Below, piece by piece: positions 17,110-26,250 of a DNA stretch of 52,542 nt. This DNA comes from Polyangiaceae bacterium (GTDB lineage: Bacteria > Myxococcota_A > Polyangia > Polyangiales > Polyangiaceae): NCBI GenBank assembly GCA_025937895.1, contig JAICQL010000027.1:1-52542 (forward strand), written 5' to 3'. The position numbers were made by a program, and so were the translations under genes. The notes under the pieces are model-generated. The model saw nothing but the letters and a program-made list of their open reading frames with translations. It did not search any database and was not told the origin of the DNA. How positions within the stretch are numbered: the first letter of the stretch is position 1; each line of letters starts with the position of its first letter.

Positions 17110-20100
17110 ATGAAGCCTGCCGTTGTCCGACCCGCTTGCCGCCTGCTCAGCGGCACCCTGGCCCTGCTGGCCGTTGCTTGCGAGCAACAGAAGCCAGACC
17201 CGGGTGATACCTACTACACGCGCAAGGTCGCGCCGATCCTCAACGCGGGCTGCTCCACCAGCCCCAGCGGCTCGCAGTGCCACCTGATCCAGGACACGCA
17301 GGGCAACTCCTTCGGCAACGTCAGCTTCGACACCTTCGAGGCGCTCGACAAGCGGCGTGACCTGCTGCTGCCCTACGGGCCCTATGCCATGCCCAACCTG
17401 CTGCTGAAGGCGCTGCCGCCATTCCAGCTGGGGCTGAGCAACTGGAAGGGCGAGCAGCCGGTGTACATCACCACCGACATCGCGCACGCCGGTGGCCGGC
17501 TGCTGGACGTGACCAGCGTCGCCTTCACGGAGCTGTCACGCTGGATCGCGCGCGGCGCGACCGAGAACAACGCGCTCGCCCTGGTCGAACGCGGGCCACT
17601 CAGCGCGTGCAGCGATGAGCTCGGCAACGATCCCGAGTTCGACCCGGAGCTGGAGCCCGAGGCGGAGGACTTCACCAGCTTTCGCCAGAACGTCAGCGCC
17701 ATGCTGGGCCAGCGCTGCGGGGCTGGCAACTGCCACGGCTCGCCCGGTAACTCGCTGTACCTGACCTGCGGCAGCGGCGAGGCGCAGGAGCGCTGGAACT
17801 ACTTCGAGGTGAGCGACTACGTCTCGCGCAGCCCGCGCACCAGCGAGATCCTGCGCCGCGCCCTGGACCCGGCGGCGGGTGGCACGTTCCACGAGGGTGG
17901 CACGGTATTCGAGAGCTCGGAGGATCCGGACTATCAGGCGCTGCTGGCCTGGGCGGAGGAGAAGGGCGGACCCAGCCGTGAGCCGCAGGAGGCGGGCTTT
18001 GCCTTCTTCACGGACCGCGTTCAGCCCATGCTGGTGAAGAAGGGCTGCATGCAGCTCGGCTGCCATGCGCCCAGCATGGGCCATGACTACCGTCTGCACG
18101 GTGGCAGCGCGGGCCACTTCAGCCTGCCCGCCACCCGTCGCAACTACGAGCTGTCGCTGGATCAGATCTCGCTGGAGTCGAGCGACCCCAACGTCAGCCG
18201 CATGGTGCGCAAGAACCTGCCCCCGCAGCGCAACGGCATCGTGCACCGCGGCGGCTCTCTGTTTGCAGACGCCGGCGATCCGGCGCGCTGTGACCTGGAG
18301 GCAGCGGCCACGGGCCCGCTCGATGAGCAGAACCCGTATTGCGTGCTGGCTGCCTGGGTCGCGCTCGAGCGCGAGACGCGGCTGCCTGGCGACCCCGGCA
18401 TGACCCAGATCGTGTACGTGCGCTCGCCCGCCGGCACGGGCCCGGCCACACCGCAAGACTTCGAGCACTTCGCGCCCGGCGCGGACCTGCTGCGGGTGAG
18501 CGCCAGCCTCGATGCCGATGGCTGGCCCATCCTGAGTGGAACGCCGGAGAGCCTGCTCGCCAGCTGCGGCCTGAGCGGCAATGTCGACGTGCGGCGCCCG
18601 AACGCCTCGTGGGATGGCCGGCGCATCGCGTTTTCGGCGCGCACGGCCGCTGACGCGCCCTGGCGCATCTATGTGATCGAGGGCGATGCCTGCGCGCTCG
18701 AGCCGAGCATCGACGCCCAGGCGGTGGACGACAACGGCGACGCCGTGCCGGACAACGGCGAGCTGGTCCACAACTTCGACCCCACGTTTGCGCCGGACGG
18801 GCGCATCGTGTTCGCGTCCACCCGCGGCAACGTGACCAACGCCGCGGCCTTCGACTATCGCGGACCACAGCGCTCGCCGGCCGACCCCGGACGCCTGAAC
18901 GCGAACCTGTATGTGAGCGAGCCGGGCGGCATACGCCAGCTCACGTTCCTGCTCGACCAGGAGCTGACCCCGTCGTTCATGGTCGATGGACGCTTGCTGT
19001 TCTCCGCGGAGAAGCGCGCGCCCGGCTTCTATCAGATCGCCGGGCGCCGCCAGAACCTGGACGGCGGCGATTACCATCCGCTCTTTGCCCAGCGCCCGAG
19101 CGTGGGGTTCAACCAGCTCACCGACATCGCAGAGCTGAGCGATCGCAACCTGGCCGGCATCTTCAGCCAGCAGGGTGCAGCGCGCGGTGCCGGGACGCTG
19201 GCGCTGATCAACCGCAGCCTGGGAATCGACCAGCGCAGCCAGCAGCCGGAAGACTACCTGCTCGATCCCAACGCGATCGGCTGGCCCAACCCCGACTTCT
19301 ACCAGCACTCGATCGGGCTGCCCGATCCCGCGGCCACGGGCCAGCTGACGCTCACCCGCGGTGCGTACCTGAGCCCCTCCCCTCTACCCAACGGGCGGGT
19401 GCTGGTCAGCTATGCCGCGGGGGCCAGCAACCTGGAGAGCATCGGCACCCCGTTCGCGCTGGCGGTGGTCGATCCGATCAGCGGGCAGCGGCGCGAGCTG
19501 AGCAGCGACGCCGAGGATCTGCTCTGGCCGATCGCCGTGTACGCGCGCGCGCCGCGCCCGATCTTCCGCTCGCGCCTGGACGAGCCAAACGGCGCGACCC
19601 TGGTGCATGCGGGCGGCGGCTTCTCCGACGTCACGTACCTCGACCTGCCGTTGCTCTCCACCCTGCTGTTCCAGAATACGCGCAGCGGGCGGCCGCTGGA
19701 CAACGCCGAGGGAGCGGTGGAGTTCTGGGAGCAGCTGCCGCCCGAGCGCGGCGTGACCAGCTTCGCGAACGCGGGCAGCTTTGCCACCAGCGACGCCTTC
19801 GGCCCGCTCTACGTGCGGCGGCGCCCGCTGGGCGCCGTGATGCCGGATGCCGTGGACGGCTCGGCACGCGTGCGCCTGCCCGGCGGCGTGCCCTTCAACC
19901 TGGCGGTGCGCATCCTGCTGGACGGGGACGCTGAGCCCACCTTGCACCATCAACGCGAGGCGATGCAGTTCTATCCCGGCGAGTCTGCGCGCCAATCGTT
20001 CCCACGCAAGCTCTTCAACGGGGTGTGTGGCAACTGCCACGGCTCGGTGAGCGGCTATGAAGACGACATCGCCGCCAACCCGGACATCCTGACCCGCGCC

Positions 20101-20178
20101 TCCGCGGTCGCCGCGCGCGACGCGGAGCCCGCGGAGCTGACAGACCGCGGCAGCGTTGAGGGGCCGGAGTTCCCCTGA
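17110..20178 (+). CDS. Large HzsA-related multiheme lipoprotein with CX4CH motifs
   Basis: A 1022-residue lipoprotein (lipobox LAVAC, Cys24). Four Cys...Cys-His sites are present: C48-X8-CH, C203-X4-CH (CGAGNCH), C313-X4-CH (CMQLGCH) and a standard CGNCH at 973. The first three head similar modules (FRQNVSAMLGQRCGAGNCH and FFTDRVQPMLVKKGCMQLGCH). These resemble cytochrome-c-like repeats with widened spacing and may bind heme by an atypical route or may be disulfides. Residues about 430-930 form a propeller (GELVHNFDPTFAPDGRIVFASTRGN, PSPLPNGRVLVSYAAGASN). The C-terminus aligns in plan with the first lipoprotein. GGAG precedes the start by about 12 bases. The frame is open from 16801, but that part overlaps the HEAT gene and lacks a signal. 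Confidence 0.8.
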   Translation: MKPAVVRPACRLLSGTLALLAVACEQQKPDPGDTYYTRKVAPILNAGCSTSPSGSQCHLIQDTQGNSFGNVSFDTFEALDKRRDLLLPYGPYAMPNLLLKALPPFQLGLSNWKGEQPVYITTDIAHAGGRLLDVTSVAFTELSRWIARGATENNALALVERGPLSACSDELGNDPEFDPELEPEAEDFTSFRQNVSAMLGQRCGAGNCHGSPGNSLYLTCGSGEAQERWNYFEVSDYVSRSPRTSEILRRALDPAAGGTFHEGGTVFESSEDPDYQALLAWAEEKGGPSREPQEAGFAFFTDRVQPMLVKKGCMQLGCHAPSMGHDYRLHGGSAGHFSLPATRRNYELSLDQISLESSDPNVSRMVRKNLPPQRNGIVHRGGSLFADAGDPARCDLEAAATGPLDEQNPYCVLAAWVALERETRLPGDPGMTQIVYVRSPAGTGPATPQDFEHFAPGADLLRVSASLDADGWPILSGTPESLLASCGLSGNVDVRRPNASWDGRRIAFSARTAADAPWRIYVIEGDACALEPSIDAQAVDDNGDAVPDNGELVHNFDPTFAPDGRIVFASTRGNVTNAAAFDYRGPQRSPADPGRLNANLYVSEPGGIRQLTFLLDQELTPSFMVDGRLLFSAEKRAPGFYQIAGRRQNLDGGDYHPLFAQRPSVGFNQLTDIAELSDRNLAGIFSQQGAARGAGTLALINRSLGIDQRSQQPEDYLLDPNAIGWPNPDFYQHSIGLPDPAATGQLTLTRGAYLSPSPLPNGRVLVSYAAGASNLESIGTPFALAVVDPISGQRRELSSDAEDLLWPIAVYARAPRPIFRSRLDEPNGATLVHAGGGFSDVTYLDLPLLSTLLFQNTRSGRPLDNAEGAVEFWEQLPPERGVTSFANAGSFATSDAFGPLYVRRRPLGAVMPDAVDGSARVRLPGGVPFNLAVRILLDGDAEPTLHHQREAMQFYPGESARQSFPRKLFNGVCGNCHGSVSGYEDDIAANPDILTRASAVAARDAEPAELTDRGSVEGPEFP

Positions 20179-20501
20179 GCGGCACGCGGGGTGGGGATGG
20201 TGGCGATCGGCTGCACATCGACGGTGTCTCGAAACACCGGGCTGTGCATGTAGAACACGGCGGGCATCTGCCCGTCCGACTCCAGCTCCAGGAAACCGGA
20301 GAAGCCGACGGGGACGTCCACCTCCACCAAGCCCTCGGGCGTGAGGCCACGCACCTCCGACAGCGGCGATGCACAGCTCAGATCCGCCGTCTCGCACACG
20401 CGGACGACGAAGTTGCTGAGAACGAGCGTCAGCAGCGCGTTGGACGCACCGCGACTCCACGCTGCCGCCGCTGACGTGCCATCCATGCCGCCGCCAGTCA
20501 T
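20160..20501 (-). pseudogene. Remnant of a secreted carboxypeptidase-regulatory-like lipoprotein gene
   Basis: The minus frame from 20501 reads MTGGGMDGTS..., like a lipoprotein linker, then NFVVRVCETADLSCASPL and VEVDVPVGFSGFLELESDGQMPAVFYMHSPVFRDTVDVQPIATIP split over about 75 residues. This layout (two-Cys segment, then a 'GF.G.(L/F)....MP.(L/V)(Y/F)' strand set) is typical of long secreted proteins in Polyangiales. Here no signal peptide precedes it. After ATIPTPRAAQG the frame only runs antisense into the cytochrome gene end. It is therefore probably the 5'-central fragment of a gene truncated at both ends. It could instead be a short real protein. Confidence 0.5.
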
Positions 20502-20591
20502 CCCGGCGGGCAGCCTATGTCAGGGTCAAGCCCCCGAGCAATGGTGAGCAGATGCCCTCCGAGGACGGTGCGCCCGGAGAAGATTCCGCTG

Positions 20592-22679
20592 TCAAAGGCG
20601 CTCGCGAAGAATACGGTAGCCTCTGGCGGGCAGCTCGAACTGCTGAGGCACGGCCTGCCCGGTGAGCAGATCGTCCGCTGCGCGCCGCAGCTGACAGGCG
20701 ACGGGCTGCTCACCGTGATTGAGCACGAAGTGCAGCGCCAGGCTGCGATTGCGCCGGCACAGCACCTCCGCCTCGGGGCTGGGCAGGCTGACGGCAGGGG
20801 CGCGCGAGCTCAGGCACTCGCCCAGCGGCTCGCGCAGCAGCCAGTCGAGAACCGGGTCACTCAGCGCCACTCCACAGTGCAACACCCAGCCCGCACCGTA
20901 ACCCCGCCGGGTTACCGCCGCGCTGCCGGCAAACCAGCCGGCAGCGTACTCCGCGAGCACCTCCGTGTCAGGCTCGCGCGGCGCCAGCAGCTCGGCGTAA
21001 CGAGTTGCCTCCACCAGCACGCTGGAACCACGGCTGCGCAGGCGCGCTGCTTCGTCCAGGGTGGTGGCCTCGCCGCTGGCGGTGCCCGTCAGTCGCGCCA
21101 GTGCGCCCGGCGGCTCCGCCAGAGACGGGCCCTGCAGCTTCGTGCAGCGGTGGCCCGCAAGCGGACCGATCACCAGCACGCCGCCGCTGCTCACGAAGGC
21201 CTCGAGCGCCAGCACCTCCGCCTCATCCAGCGCGATGGCGAGCGGGAGCAACGCGAGCACGTAGCGGCCCTCGCCCGCACCCTGCCCGCCCGTCTGCTCG
21301 CTCGAGGATGCAGCGAGCGGACCTAGCCCCACGTCGCCGGGGCGCAGCGTGTCCTCGTTGAGGCCCAGCCGGCGCAGCGCCGCGCGACCGCCTTCGCTGC
21401 TGCCCAGGTGCTCGCCGATCCAGGGCTCGACGTCCGCGGCGACCTGCTGGCGATACGAAAGCAAGCGCGCGACCGCCACGTCGGGCCTGGTGCTGGCGAT
21501 GAGCTCGAGGTGCGGAGACAGCGCGGTGATTAGCTCGCGCGCCTCGTCATAGTGACGGCCGGGCACACCCCAGTGCGGGAGCAGGCCACCCCAGTTGGTC
21601 TCCTGCGCGGCCGGAAAGCTGCGCCAGCGGAACCAGGCGACCAGGTTGCAGCCGTGAGCCACGGACTGCAACGCGGTCACGCTCAGCTCCCCGGGCGGCG
21701 CCGCGGGCAGGCGATAGCTGGTCTGCCCTACCTGGCTCGCTTGCTGCTCGACCACCCACAGGCGCCTGGCATAGGGCCGAAAGCGCCCGTAGTTCAGCGC
21801 CATCGCCGGCCGTGCCTGTGCGGGCCCGGCGAAGCGCGGATAGTGATCGTGACCGTAGATGTCCAGCTCCTGCAGCAGCGCCGCGCGATCGATGGGCCCG
21901 AACGGACAGTTGTGCAGCACCAGCGCCTGGGGGTCTTCCGTCTGGATGCGCTCGCGCTGCCCGCGCAAGAAGTCGAGCGCCAGGTCCGAGAGGAAGTGGC
22001 GATAGTCCGCGCACTGGTGATGGTTCAGGTACGCGGTCGTGGGCCCCGGCAGATCGGCCTGAGCGAAATGGTCGAGCTGATTGGACCAGAAGCGGAGCCC
22101 CCAGGCGGCGTTGAGCGCGGCGATGTCACCATAGCGGCGCGCCAGCCAGCTCTGAAAGGCCGCTCGCACCGACGGCCCCCACAGCTCGCCCAGGTGACAC
22201 CACATCTCGTTGTCGAGCTGCCACGCCCAGATGCGCTCGTCACCGCGGTAGCGCGCGGCCATCGCGCTCACGATCGCGTCGCAGGCGTCACGGTAAGCGG
22301 GCTGCGTGTAGTCGTAGTAGCGGCGGGAGTGACGGTACCAGGGCGTGCCGTTCTCGCGCAGCGCGATGATCTCCGGGTGCGCCTCTTCCAGCCAGGCGGG
22401 GGCTGCATACGTGGGAGTGCCCAGGATGACGCCCAGGCCGCTTCGAGCACAGAGCTCGAGCACCTCGTCCACGAACGACCACTCGAAGCGGCCCGCTGCC
22501 GGCTGCATCAAGGTCCAGGAGCCCTCGCCCCAGCGCACGCACTCGAGCCCGGCCTCGCGCATCAGCCGCACGTCCTCGGCCCAGCGCTCTCGCGGCCAGT
22601 GATCGGGGTACCAGCACACGCCGAAGCGCAGCCGCTCGTCTCGTGTCAGCATCGGCGTCCTGGAGTGGCTTGCCTGCAA
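20592..22679 (-). CDS. GH42 beta-galactosidase
   Basis: A 695-residue cytoplasmic enzyme (no signal peptide) that removes terminal beta-galactose. The N-terminal TIM barrel begins RFGVCWYPDHWPRERWAEDVRLM. The acid/base Glu158 is in WQLDNEMWCH and the nucleophile Glu311 in LWVVEQQASQVG, both at the usual GH42 places. The trimerisation domain (about 400-610) and small C-terminal beta domain follow; total length is normal. A second Met at residue 11 (MLTRDERLRFG, 22652) is an equally good start. The gene lies 19 bp downstream of argD on the same strand. A pectate lyase lies nearby, so plant-polysaccharide use is possible. Confidence 0.93.
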   Translation of the reverse strand: MQASHSRTPMLTRDERLRFGVCWYPDHWPRERWAEDVRLMREAGLECVRWGEGSWTLMQPAAGRFEWSFVDEVLELCARSGLGVILGTPTYAAPAWLEEAHPEIIALRENGTPWYRHSRRYYDYTQPAYRDACDAIVSAMAARYRGDERIWAWQLDNEMWCHLGELWGPSVRAAFQSWLARRYGDIAALNAAWGLRFWSNQLDHFAQADLPGPTTAYLNHHQCADYRHFLSDLALDFLRGQRERIQTEDPQALVLHNCPFGPIDRAALLQELDIYGHDHYPRFAGPAQARPAMALNYGRFRPYARRLWVVEQQASQVGQTSYRLPAAPPGELSVTALQSVAHGCNLVAWFRWRSFPAAQETNWGGLLPHWGVPGRHYDEARELITALSPHLELIASTRPDVAVARLLSYRQQVAADVEPWIGEHLGSSEGGRAALRRLGLNEDTLRPGDVGLGPLAASSSEQTGGQGAGEGRYVLALLPLAIALDEAEVLALEAFVSSGGVLVIGPLAGHRCTKLQGPSLAEPPGALARLTGTASGEATTLDEAARLRSRGSSVLVEATRYAELLAPREPDTEVLAEYAAGWFAGSAAVTRRGYGAGWVLHCGVALSDPVLDWLLREPLGECLSSRAPAVSLPSPEAEVLCRRNRSLALHFVLNHGEQPVACQLRRAADDLLTGQAVPQQFELPARGYRILRERL

Positions 22680-22698
22680 GCTCGGGACTGGCTGCCGG

Positions 22699-23898
22699 CT
22701 AGGCAGCGCGCATCAGCCGGCGAGTAGCCTCGATCCCCTCCTGGATCTGGTCCTCGGTGATCACCAGCGGTGGCGCGTAGCGGAGCACGCGATCTCCCGC
22801 ACCGATGATCAGGTAGCCCATCGCATGGGCTCGCCCCAGCATCTCGCGCAGCGAGAACTCGGGCCGCAGCACCAGCCCGAGCAACAGGCCGTCGCCGCGC
22901 ACGCTTTCACAGATCGAGCCGAACTCCTTCACCACCTTGCGTAGGCCCTCTGCCAGCAGCTCGCCCTTGCGCCGCGCGGCCTCGACCAGACCCTCGGACT
23001 CCATGATCTCCAGCACGGCCAGGATGGCGGCGGCGCCGAGTGGGTTGCCTCCAAACGTGGAGCCATGGCTGCCCGGTGGCAGGGCGCGCGCCAGCTTCTC
23101 GTGGGTGAGCATCGCGCCCACCGGAAAGCCACCACCCAGGCCCTTGGCCAGCGCCACCACGTCCGGACGCACCCCTGCCTTCTGAAAGGCAAACCAGCTG
23201 CCCAGGCGCCCGATGCCGGTCTGGACCTCATCAAACATCAGCAGCGCACCAGACTCGTCGCACAGCTCGCGCAGCCCCTGAAGGAAGCCTGCGGGCGCCG
23301 GCAGCACGCCGCCCTCCCCCATCACGGGCTCCACCACGATGCCAGCCACGTCGGGGCCCATGGCCGCGCGCACGGCGGCGAGATCGCCATAAGGAACATG
23401 GGTTACCCTGCCCAGCTCGCCGTAGCCCTCGCGGTACGCGGGCGTACCCGTCATCGACAGCGCCCCCAGGGTGCGGCCGTGAAACGCCTGCTCGAACGCG
23501 ATGATGCGCAGCCGCTCGGTCTGGCCCTGCAGGTGGAAATGCTTGCGGGTCAGCTTGAGCATGGCCTCGTTGGCCTCACAGCCCGAGTTGCAGAACAGCG
23601 CGCGGTCCATGCCGGCCAGTGCCGTCAGCTTGCGCGCGGCCTCGATGTTGCGAGCGTTGTAAAACCAGTTGGAGACATGGCTCAGCGTGCCCAGCTGCTC
23701 TGCCATGGCCTGCACGTAGCGCGGGTGGGCGTGCCCCAGGCTGCACACGGCGACGCCCGCGCTCAGATCGAGATAGCGCTTGCCCTCCACGTCCCACAGC
23801 TCCGAGCCCTTGCCGCGCGCCAGCACGAACGGGCCCTGGCGATAATTGGGATACAGGTGGCGCTCGGCCACCGCGATGAGCTCGGCATTCGTGGGCAT
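22699..23898 (-). CDS. argD: Acetylornithine aminotransferase
   Basis: A 399-residue class III PLP-dependent aminotransferase for arginine synthesis (N-acetylglutamate semialdehyde to N-acetylornithine), perhaps also succinyl-DAP in lysine synthesis. Motifs: NSGCEANEAMLKLTRK, AFHGRTLGALSMTG, VVEPVMGEGGV, MFDEVQTGIGRLG, and the PLP Lys252 in ALAKGLGGGFPVGAM, then HGSTFGGNPLG. Length and start (MPTNAELIAVAERHLYPNYRQ) match the family. It is followed by the beta-galactosidase gene. Closely related ornithine or 4-aminobutyrate aminotransferases are possible but the pattern is best for ArgD. Confidence 0.93.
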   Translation of the reverse strand: MPTNAELIAVAERHLYPNYRQGPFVLARGKGSELWDVEGKRYLDLSAGVAVCSLGHAHPRYVQAMAEQLGTLSHVSNWFYNARNIEAARKLTALAGMDRALFCNSGCEANEAMLKLTRKHFHLQGQTERLRIIAFEQAFHGRTLGALSMTGTPAYREGYGELGRVTHVPYGDLAAVRAAMGPDVAGIVVEPVMGEGGVLPAPAGFLQGLRELCDESGALLMFDEVQTGIGRLGSWFAFQKAGVRPDVVALAKGLGGGFPVGAMLTHEKLARALPPGSHGSTFGGNPLGAAAILAVLEIMESEGLVEAARRKGELLAEGLRKVVKEFGSICESVRGDGLLLGLVLRPEFSLREMLGRAHAMGYLIIGAGDRVLRYAPPLVITEDQIQEGIEATRRLMRAA

Positions 23899-24028
23899 GG
23901 TGGCGAGCCTAATACTGCAACGGCCCGCCGCACGCCACCCCGCAACGCTGCGAGCCTCGGGCCCGCTGCGCGTGGGGCGGCCCCACGCGGCTCCTCTGTG
24001 CCAAGGGTTGCCGCGCGCTGGCCCTCCG

Positions 24029-25273
24029 TCAGCGCGGGCCCGCCTGCGCCCTCACCAGCGCCGGCACGCCCGCGGCCGCATCCAGCGTGTACTCGTAACC
24101 TGGAGTGAAGGCGGCTCCCGTGCTGGTCTGCGCGCCCGTGGTGGTGTCGTAGACGTTGTCGCGCGCCAGGATCTGCGCGGCGCCATCCTCGTCGTTGTTG
24201 GTCTCGTGCGGCGTGTTCACACCGTCGAAGTAGTTGGTCTCCACCAGCACGCGCGAGTTGCGCGCGGCACGGATGGCGTAGTTGTTGCCGGCGCTCGAGT
24301 AGTAGTTGTTGAACACGTGTACGTCGCCGAAGCGGACGCGCGGCATGCGCTCGATGACATTGTCCGCCCACCAGTTGTGGTGAAACGTCACCTTGAGGTG
24401 ACCGGTGTCCTCCGCCACCGCGCTATCGCTGTCGCTGTGCCCGATCAGGCTGGAGAAGCGATGATCCGCCGCGGGCGCGGCCGCCGTGTACTGGAATTTG
24501 TTGAAGGACACGGTGACGAAGTCGGAGCCGTGCACCACGTCCAGGTTCCCGTCGCTGGCGTCCTGGATCAGACAGTGATCCACCCAGACGTGGTGGGCGT
24601 AGTGGATCTGCACGCCGTCGCCGTCGACTTCGGAGGTGGCCGCTTCGATGGTCAGGTTCTGCACGATGACGTTCGAGACGAACTCGTCCTGCTGGCCGCG
24701 GATACGCAGGCCGCCCTGCAAGGTGGCCGTGCTGCCCAGGCCGATCAGCGTCTTGTTCGAAGCCACCCGCACCACCGGTGCGCTGATCGTGCCCGAGAGC
24801 TGGATGATCAGCGGCTCCGGGCGTGCCACAAAGTCCAGCAGCTGCTCTGCCGTGCTGGCGGTCACCGTCTCTCCACCCTGGCCACCGGTGGTGGTGGGCA
24901 CGCCGAGGCCAGGAACGCTGGCCCAGCCGACGAGCTCGGCCGGGGCCTGCGGAGGCGGCATGCTCTCAGCGCCGGGCATCATCATTTCACCGCCGGAGGG
25001 CGCGTCGCTGCTGCCCGCGTTGCCCGAGCTGCCGCCGCTCAGCCCGCCCACCACCGGCGGGCCCTCGCCCGGGCTGGTGGGCTCCGGGCTGGGAGCTGCG
25101 GTGTCGCCGCTGCCAGCACTGCCTCCGCCCGGCGACGGCATCAAGCTGGGCGGGCTCGCCGGCATCTCTGGCCTCTCCGGCGAGGCGTCAGAGGAACAAC
25201 TCAGCAGTGCCAGCAGCCCGATGGGCAGGGCGACCAGGTGCAATTTTTTTCGTGAAACACGCAGCTCGCGCAT
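24029..25273 (-). CDS. Secreted pectate lyase lipoprotein (PL1 family)
   Basis: A 414-residue lipoprotein (lipobox LALLSC, Cys26). A long Gly/Ser/Pro linker (about 28-115) projects a right-handed parallel beta-helix. PL1 hallmarks are visible: HHVWVDHCLIQD (about residue 229), calcium-site acidic residues DGNLDVVHGSDFVTVSFN, the HHNWW strand, and RMPRVRFGDVHVFNNYY with the catalytic Arg pair (about 308). It cleaves polygalacturonate by beta-elimination. It lies 159 bp downstream of the YugP-like protease gene and 130 bp upstream of argD, so it is probably transcribed alone. Confidence 0.93.
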   Translation of the reverse strand: MRELRVSRKKLHLVALPIGLLALLSCSSDASPERPEMPASPPSLMPSPGGGSAGSGDTAAPSPEPTSPGEGPPVVGGLSGGSSGNAGSSDAPSGGEMMMPGAESMPPPQAPAELVGWASVPGLGVPTTTGGQGGETVTASTAEQLLDFVARPEPLIIQLSGTISAPVVRVASNKTLIGLGSTATLQGGLRIRGQQDEFVSNVIVQNLTIEAATSEVDGDGVQIHYAHHVWVDHCLIQDASDGNLDVVHGSDFVTVSFNKFQYTAAAPAADHRFSSLIGHSDSDSAVAEDTGHLKVTFHHNWWADNVIERMPRVRFGDVHVFNNYYSSAGNNYAIRAARNSRVLVETNYFDGVNTPHETNNDEDGAAQILARDNVYDTTTGAQTSTGAAFTPGYEYTLDAAAGVPALVRAQAGPR

Positions 25274-25432
25274 GGAAGTCTCCGCGGCCCCCGCGTGGCC
25301 CTCTGGGCGACGCTCGCCAACTCAATGCGCGAGCCCGTGCGAGCGATCACGAGAAGTCGTAGGAGCCGCGCCCGACGCTTGGGCGCGATCTCGGGGATCG
25401 TCAGTGCCGCACCGGAGCCGCGCCCCGGCAGG

Positions 25433-26137
25433 TCACGACTCGGACTCGCGGCGATCACCCCCGAACAAACCTGCGCGCATCAGAAAGTACAGCAGCTGCA
25501 GCACCGCCGTCAGCGCGGCGGCCACATAGGTGAGCGCCGCGGCGTCGAGCACGGCCTTGGCGCCGCTCGACTCCTGCTGCGAGACGATGCCTAGCTCGCG
25601 CAGCGCCACCACGGCGCGCCGTGAGGCATCAAACTCCACGGGCAAGGTCACCAGCGTGAACAGCACTGCAGCAGAGAACAGCACGATGCCCACCATCGTG
25701 AGCGATGCCGCCTGCATGGCCAGACCGATGCCCGCCAGGATGACGCCCAGGTTGGAGCCGAGGTTTGCCGGCTTCACCAGCAACGAGCGAAACTTCAGCG
25801 GCCCGTAGGCGTGCGCGTGCTGGATGGCGTGCCCAGCCTCGTGCGCGGCCACGCCCAGGGCCGCGAGCGAGCGGCCATGGTAGACATCCTGGGAGAGTCG
25901 CAGCACCCGGTGAAACGGGTCGTAGTGGTCCGACAAGGTGCCGCCCGTCTCCTCGATGCGCACACCTTGCACCCCGCGCCGGCGGATCAGCTCACGGGCG
26001 GCCTCAGCGCCGGTCATGCCGCTGCGCGCGGGCACCTGCGAATAACGAGCGAACGTGCTCTTGACCCGGAGCTGTGCCCAGAGGCTCAGAGCCAGGCCAG
26101 GAACCGATAGCAAGAACCAGAGTGGGTCGAAGAACAT
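25433..26137 (-). CDS. Membrane zinc metallopeptidase, YugP-like
   Basis: A 234-residue protein starting MFFDPLWFLLSVPGLALSLW at the ATG at 26137; the frame is open further but the extension is Arg/Pro-rich and overlaps the divergent gene. An N-terminal membrane helix (about 5-22) is followed by the metallopeptidase domain with DHYDPFHRVLRLS and AAHEAGHAIQHAHAY (His99, Glu100, His103). Two more hydrophobic segments follow (about 125-165), then LPVEFDASRRAVVAL and a last helix near 205-225. This matches the DUF2265/YugP family of membrane proteases with unknown substrates. Confidence 0.9.
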   Translation of the reverse strand: MFFDPLWFLLSVPGLALSLWAQLRVKSTFARYSQVPARSGMTGAEAARELIRRRGVQGVRIEETGGTLSDHYDPFHRVLRLSQDVYHGRSLAALGVAAHEAGHAIQHAHAYGPLKFRSLLVKPANLGSNLGVILAGIGLAMQAASLTMVGIVLFSAAVLFTLVTLPVEFDASRRAVVALRELGIVSQQESSGAKAVLDAAALTYVAAALTAVLQLLYFLMRAGLFGGDRRESES

Positions 26138-26250
26138 GGGACTGATTGCACCATAAGTATTCGGCGTCACTGTGCAAGGCAGGGCACCGCCGCCCGCGGC
26201 CAGGGGGCTCGGTTTGCGGTGCGCACGGCAAGCTGCTAGCCGTCGCATCG

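Noticed and set aside
12738..17156. A 1472-codon open frame on the minus strand across the heme cluster
   Set aside because: It lies antisense to three well-supported genes with clear signals and motifs. Its translation is His/Arg/Val-rich with no domain, as expected from third-position GC bias on the other strand.
17536..19308. A 590-codon minus-strand frame inside the large heme lipoprotein gene
   Set aside because: Antisense to a propeller protein with consistent motifs over its full length; no recognisable domain.
13674..20178. A true hydrazine synthase (anammox) locus
   Set aside because: Only alpha-related proteins are present; no beta/gamma subunits or hydroxylamine oxidoreductase relatives, and the rest of the window does not suit an anammox planctomycete.
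21552..22727. A 391-codon plus-strand frame opposite the beta-galactosidase gene
   Set aside because: The GH42 gene on the minus strand has all catalytic motifs; the opposite frame has none.
26146..26250. The upstream ATG for the ChaN-like gene
   Set aside because: It starts eight bases from the divergent gene's start codon and leaves no room for either promoter; the added residues show no signal peptide.
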